From NCBI RefSeq assembly GCF_021134715.1, contig NC_060026.1, positions 5,084,001 through 5,148,000 on the forward strand: DNA of 64,000 nt, read 5' to 3'. Below the pieces are notes generated by a model. It was not told the origin of the DNA. It searched no databases and was given only the letters and a program-made list of their open reading frames with translations. The translations under genes and the position numbers were made by a program. Positions 31,974-43,824 of this stretch are shown here, piece by piece. The first letter of the stretch is position 1. The number at the start of each line of letters is the position of its first letter. The DNA comes from Daphnia pulex. Taxonomy: Eukaryota; Arthropoda; Branchiopoda; Diplostraca; Daphniidae.

Positions 31974-32045
31974 TGATCTCGACGTGATTTGAACACGCAA
32001 CCTCCTGATGTGGAGTCAGGCGCGCTACCGTTGCGCCACGAAATC
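31974..32045 (-). tRNA. tRNA-Trp-CCA: tRNA-Trp(CCA) with C37
   Basis: Anticodon at 32011-32013. C37 is the only change from consensus. Confidence 0.75.
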
Positions 32046-32325
32046 CTGAGTTATAATCTAATTTATATCATACTAATTGCGGAAGTGCAGAGTTTTTCAA
32101 GAAGTAGTAGATCCGGTTGTAAAATTGATTATCACCCGATTAAATTTAGTCTTTTGAAAGTTTTAACCTGAGTAGTCAGGGGATTTCTTACTTTCTCAGT
32201 GGATATTTTCATCGCCACAAGCCTTGGTTTCCATACTGAAAGCTGACCGGCTTGGGTGTGGTCGACGGCTACAACATACGGGACGTCGTCGTTGATATTA
32301 AATCAAAAATCTTTAGTACGTTCCA

Positions 32326-32396
32326 GCATCGATGGTTCAGTGGTAGAATGCTCGCCTGCCACGCGGGCGGCCCGGGTTCGATTTCCGGTCGATGCA
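32326..32396 (+). tRNA. tRNA-Gly-GCC: tRNA-Gly(GCC) with U61
   Basis: Anticodon at 32358-32360. U61 turns the conserved 53-61 pair into G-U and alters the B box. Confidence 0.75.
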
Positions 32397-32946
32397 TTTT
32401 GTATCATGCATCATGAAGAATCTACTCATTTAAGTTTCGTTGGATAAAATCCTTGCGCACAACCTGTGCGGACGGAACGTAGTGGTGATGGAAGCAATCT
32501 CTTTTCGGCGGACTCTATTTTTTCGTGCCGTTTTTGTGCATGTTAGTTAAATTTCCTTTGATAATACCGATTTGCGAAAAAACTATTTGTAGGAAAAGGG
32601 GTAAAAATGATTTCCATCGTAAGACTCTGTGTTCGCATTTGGGAAACCCGAGATAGTTATCGGTTCAAACTGGTTCCAGCTGTAGTCGTAATCGACATTC
32701 AGACGCAAACATTCGCCTTTTTCTAAACTAACGCTGTTGTATGTTATCCCATTCCCAAAACTTTAGTCTCCTATACCTACAGTCGACATTTGTTGAAAAG
32801 AAGAAACCAGCCAAAAACATTTCCAGGTTAAGGATACATGAGTATTGAGAGAAATGGATTCCAATGAAATGTTAATTAATGTCACTAAAACAGTAGTCTG
32901 CAGAATTATCCATGAAAATGTAACTCTACGTGTGACACTTCTTTTT

Positions 32947-33018
32947 TTATCTCGACGTGATTTGAACACGCAACCTCCTGATCTGGAGTCAGGCGCGCTA
33001 CCGTTGCGCCACGAAATC
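32947..33018 (-). tRNA. tRNA-Trp-CCA: tRNA-Trp(CCA) with G1-A72
   Basis: Anticodon at 32984-32986. Consensus except A72. Confidence 0.8.
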
Positions 33019-33298
33019 CTGAGTAATAATCTAATTTATATCATACTAATTGCGGAAGTGCAGAGTTTTTCAAGAAGTAGTAGATCCGGTTGTAAAATTG
33101 ATTATCACCCGATTAAATTTAGTCTTTTGAAAGTTTCAACCTGAGTAGTCAGGGGATTTCTTACTTTCTCAGTGGATATTTTCATGGCCACAAGCCTTGG
33201 TTTCCATACTGAAAGCTGACCGGCTTGGGTGTGGTCGACGGCTACAACATACGGGACGTCGTCGTTGATATTCAATCAAAAATCTTTCGTACGGTCCA

Positions 33299-33369
33299 GC
33301 ATCGATGGTTCAGTGGTAGAATGCTCGCCTGCCACGCGGGCGGCCCGGGTTCGATTCCCGGTCGATGCA
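33299..33369 (+). tRNA. tRNA-Gly-GCC: tRNA-Gly(GCC), consensus copy
   Basis: Consensus sequence with the anticodon at 33331-33333. Confidence 0.96.
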
Positions 33370-33918
33370 TTTTGTATCATGCATCATGAAGAATCTACTC
33401 ATTTAAGTTTCGTTGGATAAAATCCTTGCGCACAACCTGTGCGGACGGAACGTAGTGGTGATGGAAGCAATCTCTTTTCGGCGGACTCTATTTTTTCGTG
33501 CCGTTTTTGTGCATGTTAGTTAAATTTCCTTTGATAATACCGATTTGCGAAAAAACTATTTGTAGGAAAAGGGGTAAAAATAATTTCCATCGTAAGACTC
33601 TGTGTTCGCATTTTGGAAACCCGAGATAGTTATCGGTTCAAACTGGTTCCAGCTGTAGTCGTAATCGACATTCAGACGCAAACATTCGCCTTTTTCTAAA
33701 CTAACGCTGTTGTATGTTATCCCATTCCCAAAACTTTAGTCTCCTATACCTACAGTCGACATTTGTTGAAAAGAAGAAACCAGCCAAAAACATTTCCAGG
33801 TTAAGGATACATGAGTATTGAGAGAAATTGATTCCAATGAAATGTTAATTAATGTCACTAAAACAGTAGTCTGCAGAATTATCCATGAAAATATAACTCT
33901 ACGTGTGACACTTTTTTT

Positions 33919-33990
33919 TTATCTCGACGTGATTTGAACACGCAACCTCCTGATCTGGAGTCAGGCGCGCTACCATTGCGCCACGAAATC
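33919..33990 (-). tRNA. tRNA-Trp-CCA: tRNA-Trp(CCA) with G1-A72
   Basis: Anticodon at 33956-33958. A72, and T for C at D-loop position 17. Confidence 0.78.
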
Positions 33991-34262
33991 CTGAGTTATA
34001 ATCTAATTTATATCATACTAATTGCGGAAGTGCAGAGTTTTTCAAGAAGTAGTAGATCCGGTTGTAAAATTGATTATCACCCGATTAAATTTAGTCTTTT
34101 GAAAGTTTTAACCTGAGTAGTCAGGGGATTTCTTACTTTCTCAGTGGATATTTTCATCGCCACAAGCCTTGGTTTCCATACTGAAAGCTGACCGGCTTGG
34201 GTGTGGTCGACGGCTACAACATACGGGACGTCGTCGTTGATATTAAATCAAAAATCTTTCCA

Positions 34263-34333
34263 TCATCGATGGTTCAGTGGTAGAATGCTCGCCTGCCACG
34301 CGGGCGGCCCGGGTTCGATTCCCGGTCGATGCA
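34263..34333 (+). tRNA. tRNA-Gly-GCC: tRNA-Gly(GCC) with U1 and shortened 5' flank
   Basis: Anticodon at 34295-34297. G1 is T, facing C at the other end of the acceptor stem. The ~8 bp just upstream (AGTACGTT in sisters) is missing. Confidence 0.6.
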
Positions 34334-34883
34334 TTTTGTATCATGCATCATGAAGAATCTACTCATTTAAGTTTCGTTGGATAAAATCCTTGCGCACAAC
34401 CTGTGCGGACGGAACGTAGTGGTGATGGAAGCAATCTCTTTTCGGCGGACTCTATTTTTTCGTGCCGTTTTTGTGCATGTTAGTTAAATTTCCTTTGATA
34501 ATACCGATTTGCGAAAAAACTATTTGTAGGAAAAGGGGTAAAAATGATTTCCATCGTAAGACTCTGTGTTCGCATTTTGGAAACCCGAGATAGTTATCGG
34601 TTCAAACTGGTTCCAGCTGTAGTCGTAATCGACATTCAGACGCAAACATTCGCCTTTTTCTAAACTAACGCTGTTGTATGTTATCCCATTCCCAAAACTT
34701 TAGTCTCCTATACCAACAGTCGACATTTGTTGAAAAGAAGAAACCAGCCAAAAACATTTCCAGGTTAAGGATACATGAGTATTGAGAGAAATGGATTCCA
34801 ATGAAATGTTAATTAATGTCACTAAAACAGTAGTCTGCAGAATTATCCATGAAAATGTAACTCTACGTGTGACACTTCTTTTT

Positions 34884-34955
34884 TTATCTCGACGTGATTT
34901 GAACACGCAACCTCCTGATCTGGAGTCAGGCGCGCTACCGTTGCGCCACGAAATC
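34884..34955 (-). tRNA. tRNA-Trp-CCA: tRNA-Trp(CCA) with G1-A72
   Basis: Anticodon at 34921-34923. Consensus except A72. Confidence 0.8.
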
Positions 34956-35235
34956 CTGAGTAATAATCTAATTTATATCATACTAATTGCGGAAGTGCAG
35001 AGTTTTTCAAGAAGTAGTAGATCCGGTTGTAAAATTGATTATCACCCGATTAAATTTAGTCTTTTGAAAGTTTCAACCTGAGTAGTCAGGGGATTTCTTA
35101 CTTTCTCAGTGGATATTTTCATGGCCACAAGCCTTGGTTTCCATACTGAAAGCTGACCGGCTTGGGTGTGGTCGACGGCTACAACATACGGGACGTCGTC
35201 GTTGATATTCAATCAAAAATCTTTAGTACGGTCCA

Positions 35236-35306
35236 GCATCGATGGTTCAGTGGTAGAATGCTCGCCTGCCACGCGGGCGGCCCGGGTTCGATTCCCGGTC
35301 GATGCA
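35236..35306 (+). tRNA. tRNA-Gly-GCC: tRNA-Gly(GCC), consensus copy
   Basis: Consensus sequence with the anticodon at 35268-35270. Confidence 0.96.
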
Positions 35307-35855
35307 TTTTGTATCATGCATCATGAAGAATCTACTCATTTAAGTTTCGTTGGATAAAATCCTTGCGCACAACCTGTGCGGACGGAACGTAGTGGTGATG
35401 GAAGCAATCTCTTTTCGGCGGACTCTATTTTTTCGTGCCGTTTTTGTGCATGTTAGTTAAATTTCCTTTGATAATACCGATTTGCGAAAAAACTATTTGT
35501 AGGAAAAGGGGTAAAAATGATTTCCATCGTAAGACTCTGTGTTCGCATTTTGGAAACCCGAGATAGTTATCGGTTCAAACTGGTTCCAGCTGTAGTCGTA
35601 ATCGACATTCAGACGCAAACATTCGCCTTTTTCTAAACTAACGCTGTTGTATGTTATCCCATTCCCAAAACTTTAGTCTCCTATACCTACAGTCGACATT
35701 TGTTGAAAAGAAGAAACCAGCCAAAAACATTTCCAGGTTAAGGATACATGAGTATTGAGAGAAATGGATTCCAATGAAATGTTAATTAATGTCACTAAAA
35801 CAGTAGTCTGCAGAATTATCCATGAAAATATAACTCTACGTGTGACACTTTTTTT

Positions 35856-35927
35856 TGATCTCGACGTGATTTGAACACGCAACCTCCTGATCTGGAGTCA
35901 GGCGCGCTACCATTGCGCCACGAAATC
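35856..35927 (-). tRNA. tRNA-Trp-CCA: tRNA-Trp(CCA)
   Basis: Anticodon at 35893-35895. The only change is T17 in the D loop. Confidence 0.94.
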
Positions 35928-36207
35928 CTGAGTTATAATCTAATTTATATCATACTAATTGCGGAAGTGCAGAGTTTTTCAAGAAGTAGTAGATCCGGTT
36001 GTAAAATTGATTATCACCCGATTAAATTTAGTCTTTTGAAAGTTTTAACCTGAGTAGTCAGGGGATTTCTTACTTTCTCAGTGGATATTTTCATCGCCAC
36101 AAGCCTTGGTTTCCATACTGAAAGCTGACCGGCTTGGGTGTGGTCGACGGCTACAACATACGGGACGTCGTCGTTGATATTAAATCAAAAATCTTTAGTA
36201 CGTTCCA

Positions 36208-36278
36208 GCATCGATGGTTCAGTGGTAGAATGCTCGCCTGCCACGCGGGCGGCCCGGGTTCGATTCCCGGTCGATGCA
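36208..36278 (+). tRNA. tRNA-Gly-GCC: tRNA-Gly(GCC), consensus copy
   Basis: Consensus sequence with the anticodon at 36240-36242. Confidence 0.96.
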
Positions 36279-36827
36279 TTTTGTATCATGCATCATGAAG
36301 AATCTACTCATTTAAGTTTCGTTGGATAAAATCCTTGCGCACAACCTGTGCGGACGGAACGTAGTGGTGATGGAAGCAATCTCTTTTCGGCGGACTCTAT
36401 TTTTTCGTGCCGTTTTTGTGCATGTTAGTTAAATTTCCTTTGATAATACCGATTTGCGAAAAAACTATTTGTAGGAAAAGGGGTAAAAATGATTTCCATC
36501 GTAAGACTCTGTGTTCGCATTTTGGAAACCCGAGATAGTTATCGGTTCAAACTGGTTCCAGCTGTAGTCGTAATCGACATTCAGACGCAAACATTCGCCT
36601 TTTTCTAAACTAACGCTGTTGTATGTTATCCCATTCCCAAAACTTTAGTCTCCTATACCTACAGTCGACATTTGTTGAAAAGAAGAAACCAGCCAAAAAC
36701 ATTTCCAGGTTAAGGATACATGAGTATTGAGAGAAATGGATTCCAATGAAATGTTAATTAATGTCACTAAAACAGTAGTCTGCAGAATTATCCATGAAAA
36801 TATAACTCTACGTGTGACACTTTTTTT

Positions 36828-36899
36828 TGATCTCGACGTGATTTGAACACGCAACCTCCTGATCTGGAGTCAGGCGCGCTACTGTTGCGCCACGAAATC
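36828..36899 (-). tRNA. tRNA-Trp-CCA: tRNA-Trp(CCA) with A18
   Basis: Anticodon at 36865-36867. The conserved G18 of the D loop is A, which may weaken D-T loop docking. Confidence 0.7.
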
Positions 36900-37179
36900 C
36901 TGAGTTATAATCTAATTTATATCATACTAATTGCGGAAGTGCAGAGTTTTTCAAGAAGTAGTAGATCCGGTTGTAAAATTGATTATCACCCGATTAAATT
37001 TAGTCTTTTGAAAGTTTTAACCTGAGTAGTCAGGGGATTTCTTACTTTCTCAGTGGATATTTTCATCGCCACAAGCCTTGGTTTCCATACTGAAAGCTGA
37101 CCGGCTTGGGTGTGGTCGACGGCTACAACATACGGGACGTCGTCGTTGATGTTCAATCAAAAATCTTAAGTACGTTCCA

Positions 37180-37250
37180 GCATCGATGGTTCAGTCGTAG
37201 AATGCTCGCCTGCCACGCGGGCGGCCCGGGTTCGATTCCCGGTCGATGCA
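37180..37250 (+). tRNA. tRNA-Gly-GCC: tRNA-Gly(GCC) with C18
   Basis: Anticodon at 37212-37214. G18 is C, in the A box and the D-T loop contact. Confidence 0.65.
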
Positions 37251-37801
37251 TTTTGTATCATGCATCATGAAGAATCTACTCATTTAAGTTTCGTTGGATA
37301 AAATCCTTGCGCACAACCTGTGCGGACGGAACGTAGTGGTGATGGAAGCAATCTCTTTTCGGCGGACTCTATTTTTTCGTGCCGTTTTTGTGCATGTTAG
37401 TTAAATTTCCTTTGATAATACCGATTTGCGAAAAAACTATTTGTAGGAAAAGGGGTAAAAATGATTTCCATCGTAAGACTCTGTGTTTGCATTTTGGAAA
37501 CCCGAGATAGTTATCGGTTCAAACTGGTTCCAGCTGTAGTCGTAATCGACATTCAGACGCAAACATTCGCCTTTTTTCTAAACTAACTCTGTTGTATGTT
37601 ATCCCATTCCCAAAACTTTAGTCTCCTATACCTACAGTCGACATTTGTTGAAAAGAAGAAACCAGCCAAATACATTTCCAGGTTAAGGATACATGAGTAT
37701 TGAGAGAAATGGATTCCAATGAAATGTTAATTAATGTCACTAAAACAGTAGTCTGCAGAATTATCCATGAAAATATAACTCTACGTGTGACACTTCTTTT
37801 T

Positions 37802-37873
37802 TTATCTGGACGTGATTTGAACACGCAACCTCCTGATCTGGAGTCAGACGTGCTACCGATGCGCCAAGAAATA
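37802..37873 (-). pseudogene. tRNA-Trp(CCA)-like with U1-A72, A24, U15
   Basis: Anticodon at 37839-37841. C6-C67 and U7-C66 break the inner acceptor stem, and C11-A24 breaks the D stem. The outermost pair is U1-A72, a double change that restores pairing. Related to the 8867 copy. Confidence 0.6.
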
Positions 37874-38153
37874 CTGATTTATAATCTAATTTATATTATA
37901 CTATTTGCGGAAGTGCAGAGTTTTTCAAGAAGTAGTAGATCCGGTTGTAAAATTGATTATCATCCGATTAAATTTAGTCTTTTGAAAGTTTCAACCTGAG
38001 TAGTCAGGGGATTTCTTACTTTCTCAGTGGATATTTTCATCGCCACAAGCCTTGGTTTCCATACTGAAAGCTGACCGGCTTGGGTGTGGTCGACGGCTAC
38101 AACAAACGGGACGTCGTCGTTGATATTGAATCAAAAATCTTTAGTATGGTCCA

Positions 38154-38224
38154 GCATCGATGGTTCAGTGGTAGAATGCTCGCCTGCCACGCGGGCGGCC
38201 CGGGTTCGATTCCCAGTCGATGCA
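38154..38224 (+). tRNA. tRNA-Gly-GCC: tRNA-Gly(GCC) with A64
   Basis: Anticodon at 38186-38188. Same T-stem mismatch as 30621, at an offset of 7533 bp. Confidence 0.65.
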
Positions 38225-38775
38225 TTTTGTATCATGCATCATGTAGAATCTACTCATTTAAGTTTCGTTGGATAAAATCCTTGCGCACAACCTGTGCGGA
38301 CGGAACGTAGTGGTGATGGAATCAATCTCTTTTCATCGGAATCTATTTTTTCGTGCCGTTTTTGTGCATGTTAGTTAAATTTCCTTTGATAATACCGATT
38401 TGCGAAAAAACTATTTGTAGGAAAAGGGGCAAAAATGATTTCCATCGTAAGACTCTGTGTTTGCATTTTGGAAACCCGAGATAGTTATCGGTTCAAACTG
38501 GTTCCAGCTGTAGTCGTAATCGACATTCAGACGCAAACATTCGCCTTTTTTCTAAACTAACGCTGTTGTATGTTATCCCATTCCCAAAACTTTAGTCTCC
38601 TATACCTACAGTCAACATTTGTTGAAAAGAAGAAACCAGCCAAAAACATTTCCAGGTTAAGGATACATGAGTATTGAGAGAAATAGATTCCAATGAAATG
38701 TTGATTAATGTCACTACAACAGTAGTCTGCAGAATTATCCATGAAAATATAACTCTACGTGTGACACTTCTTTGT

Positions 38776-38847
38776 TGATCTCGACGTGATTTGAACACGC
38801 AACCTCCTGATCTGGAGTCAGGCGCGCTACCGTTGCGCCACAAAATC
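38776..38847 (-). tRNA. tRNA-Trp-CCA: tRNA-Trp(CCA)
   Basis: Duplicate of 31243 at an offset of 7533 bp, with the anticodon at 38813-38815 and U6-G67 wobble. Confidence 0.9.
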
Positions 38848-38939
38848 CTGAGTTATAATCTAATTTATATCATACTAATTGCGGAAGTGCAGAGTTTTTC
38901 AAAAAGTAGTAGATCCGGTTGTAAAATTGATTATCACCC

Positions 38940-38956
38940 GATTCCCGGTCGATGCA
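38940..38956 (+). pseudogene. tRNA-Gly stump, duplicate
   Basis: Same deletion junction as 31407, copied as part of a larger block. Confidence 0.9.
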
Positions 38957-39507
38957 TTTTGTATCATGCATCATGTAGAATCTACTCATTTAAGTTTCGT
39001 TGGATAAAATCCTTGCGCACAGCCTGTGCGGACGAAACGTAGTGGTGATGGAAGCAATCTCTTTTCGGCGGACTCTATTTTTTCGTGCCGTTTTTGTGCA
39101 TGTTAGTTAAATTTCCTTTGGTAATACCGATTTGCGAAAAAAACTATTTGTAGGAAAAGGGGTAAAAATGATTTCCATCGTAAGACTCTGTGTTTGCATT
39201 TTGGAAACCCGAGATAGTTATCGGTTCAAACTGGTTCCAGCTGTAGTCGTAATCGACATTCAGACGCAAACATTCGCCTTTTTCTAAACTAACGCTGTTG
39301 TATGTTATCCCATTCCCAAAACTTTAGTCTCCTATACCTACAGTCGACATTTGTTGAAAAGAAGAAACCAGCCAAAAACATTTCCAGGTTAAGGATACAT
39401 GAGTATTGAGAGAAATGGATTCCAATAAAATGTTAATTAATGTCACTAAAACAGTAGTCTGCAGAATTATCCATAAAAATATAACTCTACGTATGACGCT
39501 TCTTTTT

Positions 39508-39579
39508 TGATCTCGACGTGATTTGAACACGCAACCTCCTGATGTGGAGTCAGGCGCGCTACCGTTGCGCCACGAAATC
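39508..39579 (-). tRNA. tRNA-Trp-CCA: tRNA-Trp(CCA) with C37
   Basis: Anticodon at 39545-39547. Duplicate of the 31974 copy. Confidence 0.75.
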
Positions 39580-39859
39580 CTGAGTTATAATCTAATTTAT
39601 ATCATACTAATTGCGGAAGTGCAGAGTTTTTCAAGAAGTAGTAGATCCGGTTGTAAAATTGATTATCACCCGATTAAATTTAGTCTTTTGAAAGTTTTAA
39701 CCTGAGTAGTCAGGGGATTTCTTACTTTCTCAGTGGATATTTTCATGGCCACAAGCCTTGGTTTCCATACTGAAAGCTGACCGGCTTGGGTGTGGTCGAC
39801 GGCTACAACATACGGGACGTCGTCGTTGATATTCAATCAAAAATCTTTAGTACGGTCCA

Positions 39860-39930
39860 GCTTCGATGGTTCAGTGGTAGAATGCTCGCCTGCCACGCGG
39901 GCGGCCCGGGTTCGATTCCCGGTCGATGCA
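39860..39930 (+). tRNA. tRNA-Gly-GCC: tRNA-Gly(GCC) with U3
   Basis: Anticodon at 39892-39894. U3 faces U in the acceptor stem. Otherwise consensus. Confidence 0.65.
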
Positions 39931-40479
39931 TTTTGTATCATGCATCATGAAGAATCTACTCATTTAAGTTTCGTTGGATAAAATCCTTGCGCACAACCTG
40001 TGCGGACGGAACGTAGTGGTGATGGAAGCAATCTCTTTTCGGCGGACTCTATTTTTTCGTGCCGTTTTTGTGCATGTTAGTTAAATTTCCTTTGATAATA
40101 CCGATTTGCGAAAAAACTATTTGTAGGAAAAGGGGTAAAAATGATTTCCATCGTAAGACTCTGTGTTCGCATTTTGGAAACCCGAGATAGTTATCGGTTC
40201 AAACTGGTTCCAGCTGTAGTCGTAATCGACATTCAGACGCAAACATTCGCCTTTTTCTAAACTAACGCTGTTGTATGTTATCCCATTCCCAAAACTTTAG
40301 TCTCCTATACCTACAGTCGACATTTGTTGAAAAGAAGAAACCAGCCAAAAACATTTCCAGGTTAAGGATACATGAGTATTGAGAGAAATGGATTCCAATG
40401 AAATGTTAATTAATGTCACTAAAACAGTAGTCTGCAGAATTATCCATGAAAATATAACTCTACGTGTGACACTTTTTTT

Positions 40480-40551
40480 TTATCTCGACGTGATTTGAAC
40501 ACGCAACCTCCTGATCTGGAATCAGGCGCGCTACCATTGCGCCACGAAATC
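40480..40551 (-). tRNA. tRNA-Trp-CCA: tRNA-Trp(CCA) with U32 and G1-A72
   Basis: Anticodon at 40517-40519. U32 is a normal loop base. A72 and T17 as in neighbouring copies. Confidence 0.78.
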
Positions 40552-40831
40552 CTGAGTTATAATCTAATTTATATCATACTAATTGCGGAAGTGCAGAGTT
40601 TTTCAAGAAGTAGTAGATCCGGTTGTAAAATTGATTATCACCCGATTAAATTTAGTCTTTTGAAAGTTTTAACCTGAGTAGTCAGGGGATTTCTTACTTT
40701 CTCAGTGGATATTTTCATCGCCACAAGCCTTGGTTTCCATACTGAAAGCTGACCGGCTTGGGTGTGGTCGACGGCTACAACATACGGGACGTCGTCGTTG
40801 ATATTAAATCAAAAATCTTTAGTACGTTCCA

Positions 40832-40902
40832 GCATCGATGGTTCAGTGGTAGAATGCTCGCCTGCCACGCGGGCGGCCCGGGTTCGATTCCCGGTCGATG
40901 CA
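40832..40902 (+). tRNA. tRNA-Gly-GCC: tRNA-Gly(GCC), consensus copy
   Basis: Consensus sequence with the anticodon at 40864-40866. Confidence 0.96.
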
Positions 40903-41453
40903 TTTTGTATCATGCATCATGAAGAATCTACTCATTTAAGTTTCGTTGGATAAAATCCTTGCGCACAACCTGTGCGGACGGAACGTAGTGGTGATGGAAG
41001 CAATCTCTTTTCGGCGGACTCTATTTTTTCGTGCCGTTTTTGTGCATGTTAGTTAAATTTCCTTTGATAATACCGATTTGCGAAAAAACTATTTGTAGGA
41101 AAAGGGGTAAAAATGATTTCCATCGTAAGACTCTGTGTTCGCATTTTGGAAACCCGAGATAGTTATCGGTTCAAACTGGTTCCAGCTGTAGTCGTAATCG
41201 ACATTCAGACGCAAACATTCGCCTTTTTTCTAAACTAACTCTGTTGTATGTTATCCCATTCCCAAAACTTTAGTCTCCTATACCTACAGTCGACATTTGT
41301 TGAAAAGAAGAAACCAGCCAAATACATTTCCAGGTTAAGGATACATGAGTATTGAGAGAAATGGATTCCAATGAAATGTTAATTAATGTCACTAAAACAG
41401 TAGTCTGCAGAATTATCCATGAAAATATAACTCTACGTGTGACACTTCTTTTT

Positions 41454-41525
41454 TTATCTGGACGTGATTTGAACACGCAACCTCCTGATCTGGAGTCAGA
41501 CGTGCTACCGATGCGCCAAGAAATC
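41454..41525 (-). pseudogene. tRNA-Trp(CCA)-like with A24, acceptor damaged
   Basis: Anticodon at 41491-41493. As 37802 but with G1, so G1-A72 is unpaired. The 5' flank is of another type, which suggests a conversion junction at the gene start. Confidence 0.6.
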
Positions 41526-41805
41526 CTGAGTAATAATCTAATTTATATTATACTATTTGCGGAAGTGCAGAGTTTTTCAAGAAGTAGTAGATCCGGTTGT
41601 AAAATTGATTATCATCCGATTAAATTTAGTCTTTTGAAAGTTTCAACCTGAGTAGTCAGGGGATTTCTTACTTTCTCAGTGGATATTTTCATCGCCACAA
41701 GCCTTGGTTTCCATACTGAAAGCTGACCGGCTTGGGTGTGGTCGACGGCTACAACAAACGGGACGTCGTCGTTGATATTGAATCAAAAATCTTTAGTATG
41801 GTCCA

Positions 41806-41876
41806 GCACCGATGGTTCAGTGGTAGAATGCTCGCCTGCCACGCGGGCGGCCCGGGTTCGATTCCCGGTCGATGCA
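41806..41876 (+). tRNA. tRNA-Gly-GCC: tRNA-Gly(GCC) with C4
   Basis: Anticodon at 41838-41840. C4 faces A in the middle of the acceptor stem. Shared with 42780. Confidence 0.65.
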
Positions 41877-42427
41877 TTTTGTATCATGCATCATGTAGAA
41901 TCTACTCATTTAAGTTTCGTTGGATAAAATCCTTGCGCACAACCTGTGCGGACGGAACGTAGTGGTGATGGAATCAATCTCTTTTCATCGGAATCTATTT
42001 TTTCGTGCCGTTTTTGTGCATGTTAGTTAAATTTCCTTTGATAATACCGATTTGCGAAAAAACTATTTGTAGGAAAAGGGGTAAAAATGATTTCCATCGT
42101 AAGACTCTGTGTTCGCATTTTGGAAACCCGAGATAGTTATCGGTTCAAACTGGTTCCAGCTGTAGTCGTAATCGACATTCAGACGCAAACATTCGCCTTT
42201 TTTCTAAACTAACTCTGTTGTATGTTATCCCATTCCCAAAACTTTAGTCTCCTATACCTACAGTCGACATTTGTTGAAAAGAAGAAACCAGCCAAATACA
42301 TTTCCAGGTTAAGGATACATGAGTATTGAGAGAAATGGATTCCAATGAAATGTTAATTAATGTCACTAAAACAGTAGTCTGCAGAATTATCCATGAAAAT
42401 ATAACTCTACGTGTGACACTTCTTTTT

Positions 42428-42499
42428 TTATCTGGACGTGATTTGAACACGCAACCTCCTGATCTGGAGTCAGACGTGCTACCGATGCGCCAAGAAATA
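42428..42499 (-). pseudogene. tRNA-Trp(CCA)-like with U1-A72, A24, U15
   Basis: Same changes as 37802, with the anticodon at 42465-42467. Confidence 0.6.
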
Positions 42500-42779
42500 C
42501 TGATTTATAATCTAATTTATATTATACTATTTGCGGAAGTGCAGAGTTTTTCAAGAAGTAGTAGATCCGGTTGTAAAATTGATTATCATCCGATTAAATT
42601 TAGTCTTTTGAAAGTTTCAACCTGAGTAGTCAGGGGATTTCTTACTTTCTCAGTGGATATTTTCATCGCCACAAGCCTTGGTTTCCATACTGAAAGCTGA
42701 CCGGCTTGGGTGTGGTCGACGGCTACAACAAACGGGACGTCGTCGTTGATATTGAATCAAAAATCTTTAGTATGGTCCA

Positions 42780-42850
42780 GCACCGATGGTTCAGTGGTAG
42801 AATGCTCGCCTGCCACGCGGGCGGCCCGGGTTCGATTCCCGGTCGATGCA
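42780..42850 (+). tRNA. tRNA-Gly-GCC: tRNA-Gly(GCC) with C4
   Basis: Anticodon at 42812-42814. Same acceptor mismatch as 41806. Confidence 0.65.
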
Positions 42851-43401
42851 TTTTGTATCATGCATCATGTAGAATCTACTCATTTAAGTTTCGTTGGATA
42901 AAATCCTTGCGCACAACCTGTGCGGACGGAACGTAGTGGTGATGGAATCAATCTCTTTTCATCGGAATCTATTTTTTCGTGCCGTTTTTGTGCATGTTAG
43001 TTAAATTTCCTTTGATAATACCGATTTGCGAAAAAACTATTTGTAGGAAAAGGGGCAAAAATGATTTCCATCGTAAGACTCTGTGTTTGCATTTTGGAAA
43101 CCCGAGATAGTTATCGGTTCAAACTGGTTCCAGCTGTAGTCGTAATCGACATTCAGACGCAAACATTCGCCTTTTTTCTAAACTAACGCTGTTGTATGTT
43201 ATCCCATTCCCAAAACTTTAGTCTCCTATACCTACAGTCAACATTTGTTGAAAAGAAGAAACCAGCCAAAAACATTTCCAGGTTAAGGATACATGAGTAT
43301 TGAGAGAAATAGATTCCAATGAAATGTTGATTAATGTCACTACAACAGTAGTCTGCAGAATTATCCATAAAAATATAACTCTACGTATGACGCTTCTTTT
43401 T

Positions 43402-43473
43402 TGATCTCGACGTGATTTGAACACGCAACCTCCTGATGTGGAGTCAGGCGCGCTACCGTTGCGCCACGAAATC
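43402..43473 (-). tRNA. tRNA-Trp-CCA: tRNA-Trp(CCA) with C37
   Basis: Anticodon at 43439-43441. The gene is of the 31974 type, but the spacer just left of it is of the 31243 type, so this is a recombinant unit. Confidence 0.75.
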
Positions 43474-43753
43474 CTGAGTTATAATCTAATTTATATCATA
43501 CTAATTGCGGAAGTGCAGAGTTTTTCAAGAAGTAGTAGATCCGGTTGTAAAATTGATTATCACCCGATTAAATTTAGTCTTTTGAAAGTTTTAACCTGAG
43601 TAGTCAGGGGATTTCTTACTTTCTCAGTGGATATTTTCATCGCCACAAGCCTTGGTTTCCATACTGAAAGCTGACCGGCTTGGGTGTGGTCGACGGCTAC
43701 AACATACGGGACGTCGTCGTTGATATTAAATCAAAAATCTTTAGTACGTTCCA

Positions 43754-43824
43754 GCATCGATGGTTCAGTGGTAGAATGCTCACCTGCCACGCGGGCGGCC
43801 CGGGTTCGATTCCCGGTCGATGCA
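43754..43824 (+). tRNA. tRNA-Gly-GCC: tRNA-Gly(GCC) with A30
   Basis: Anticodon at 43786-43788. A30 faces C40 in the anticodon stem. Confidence 0.65.
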
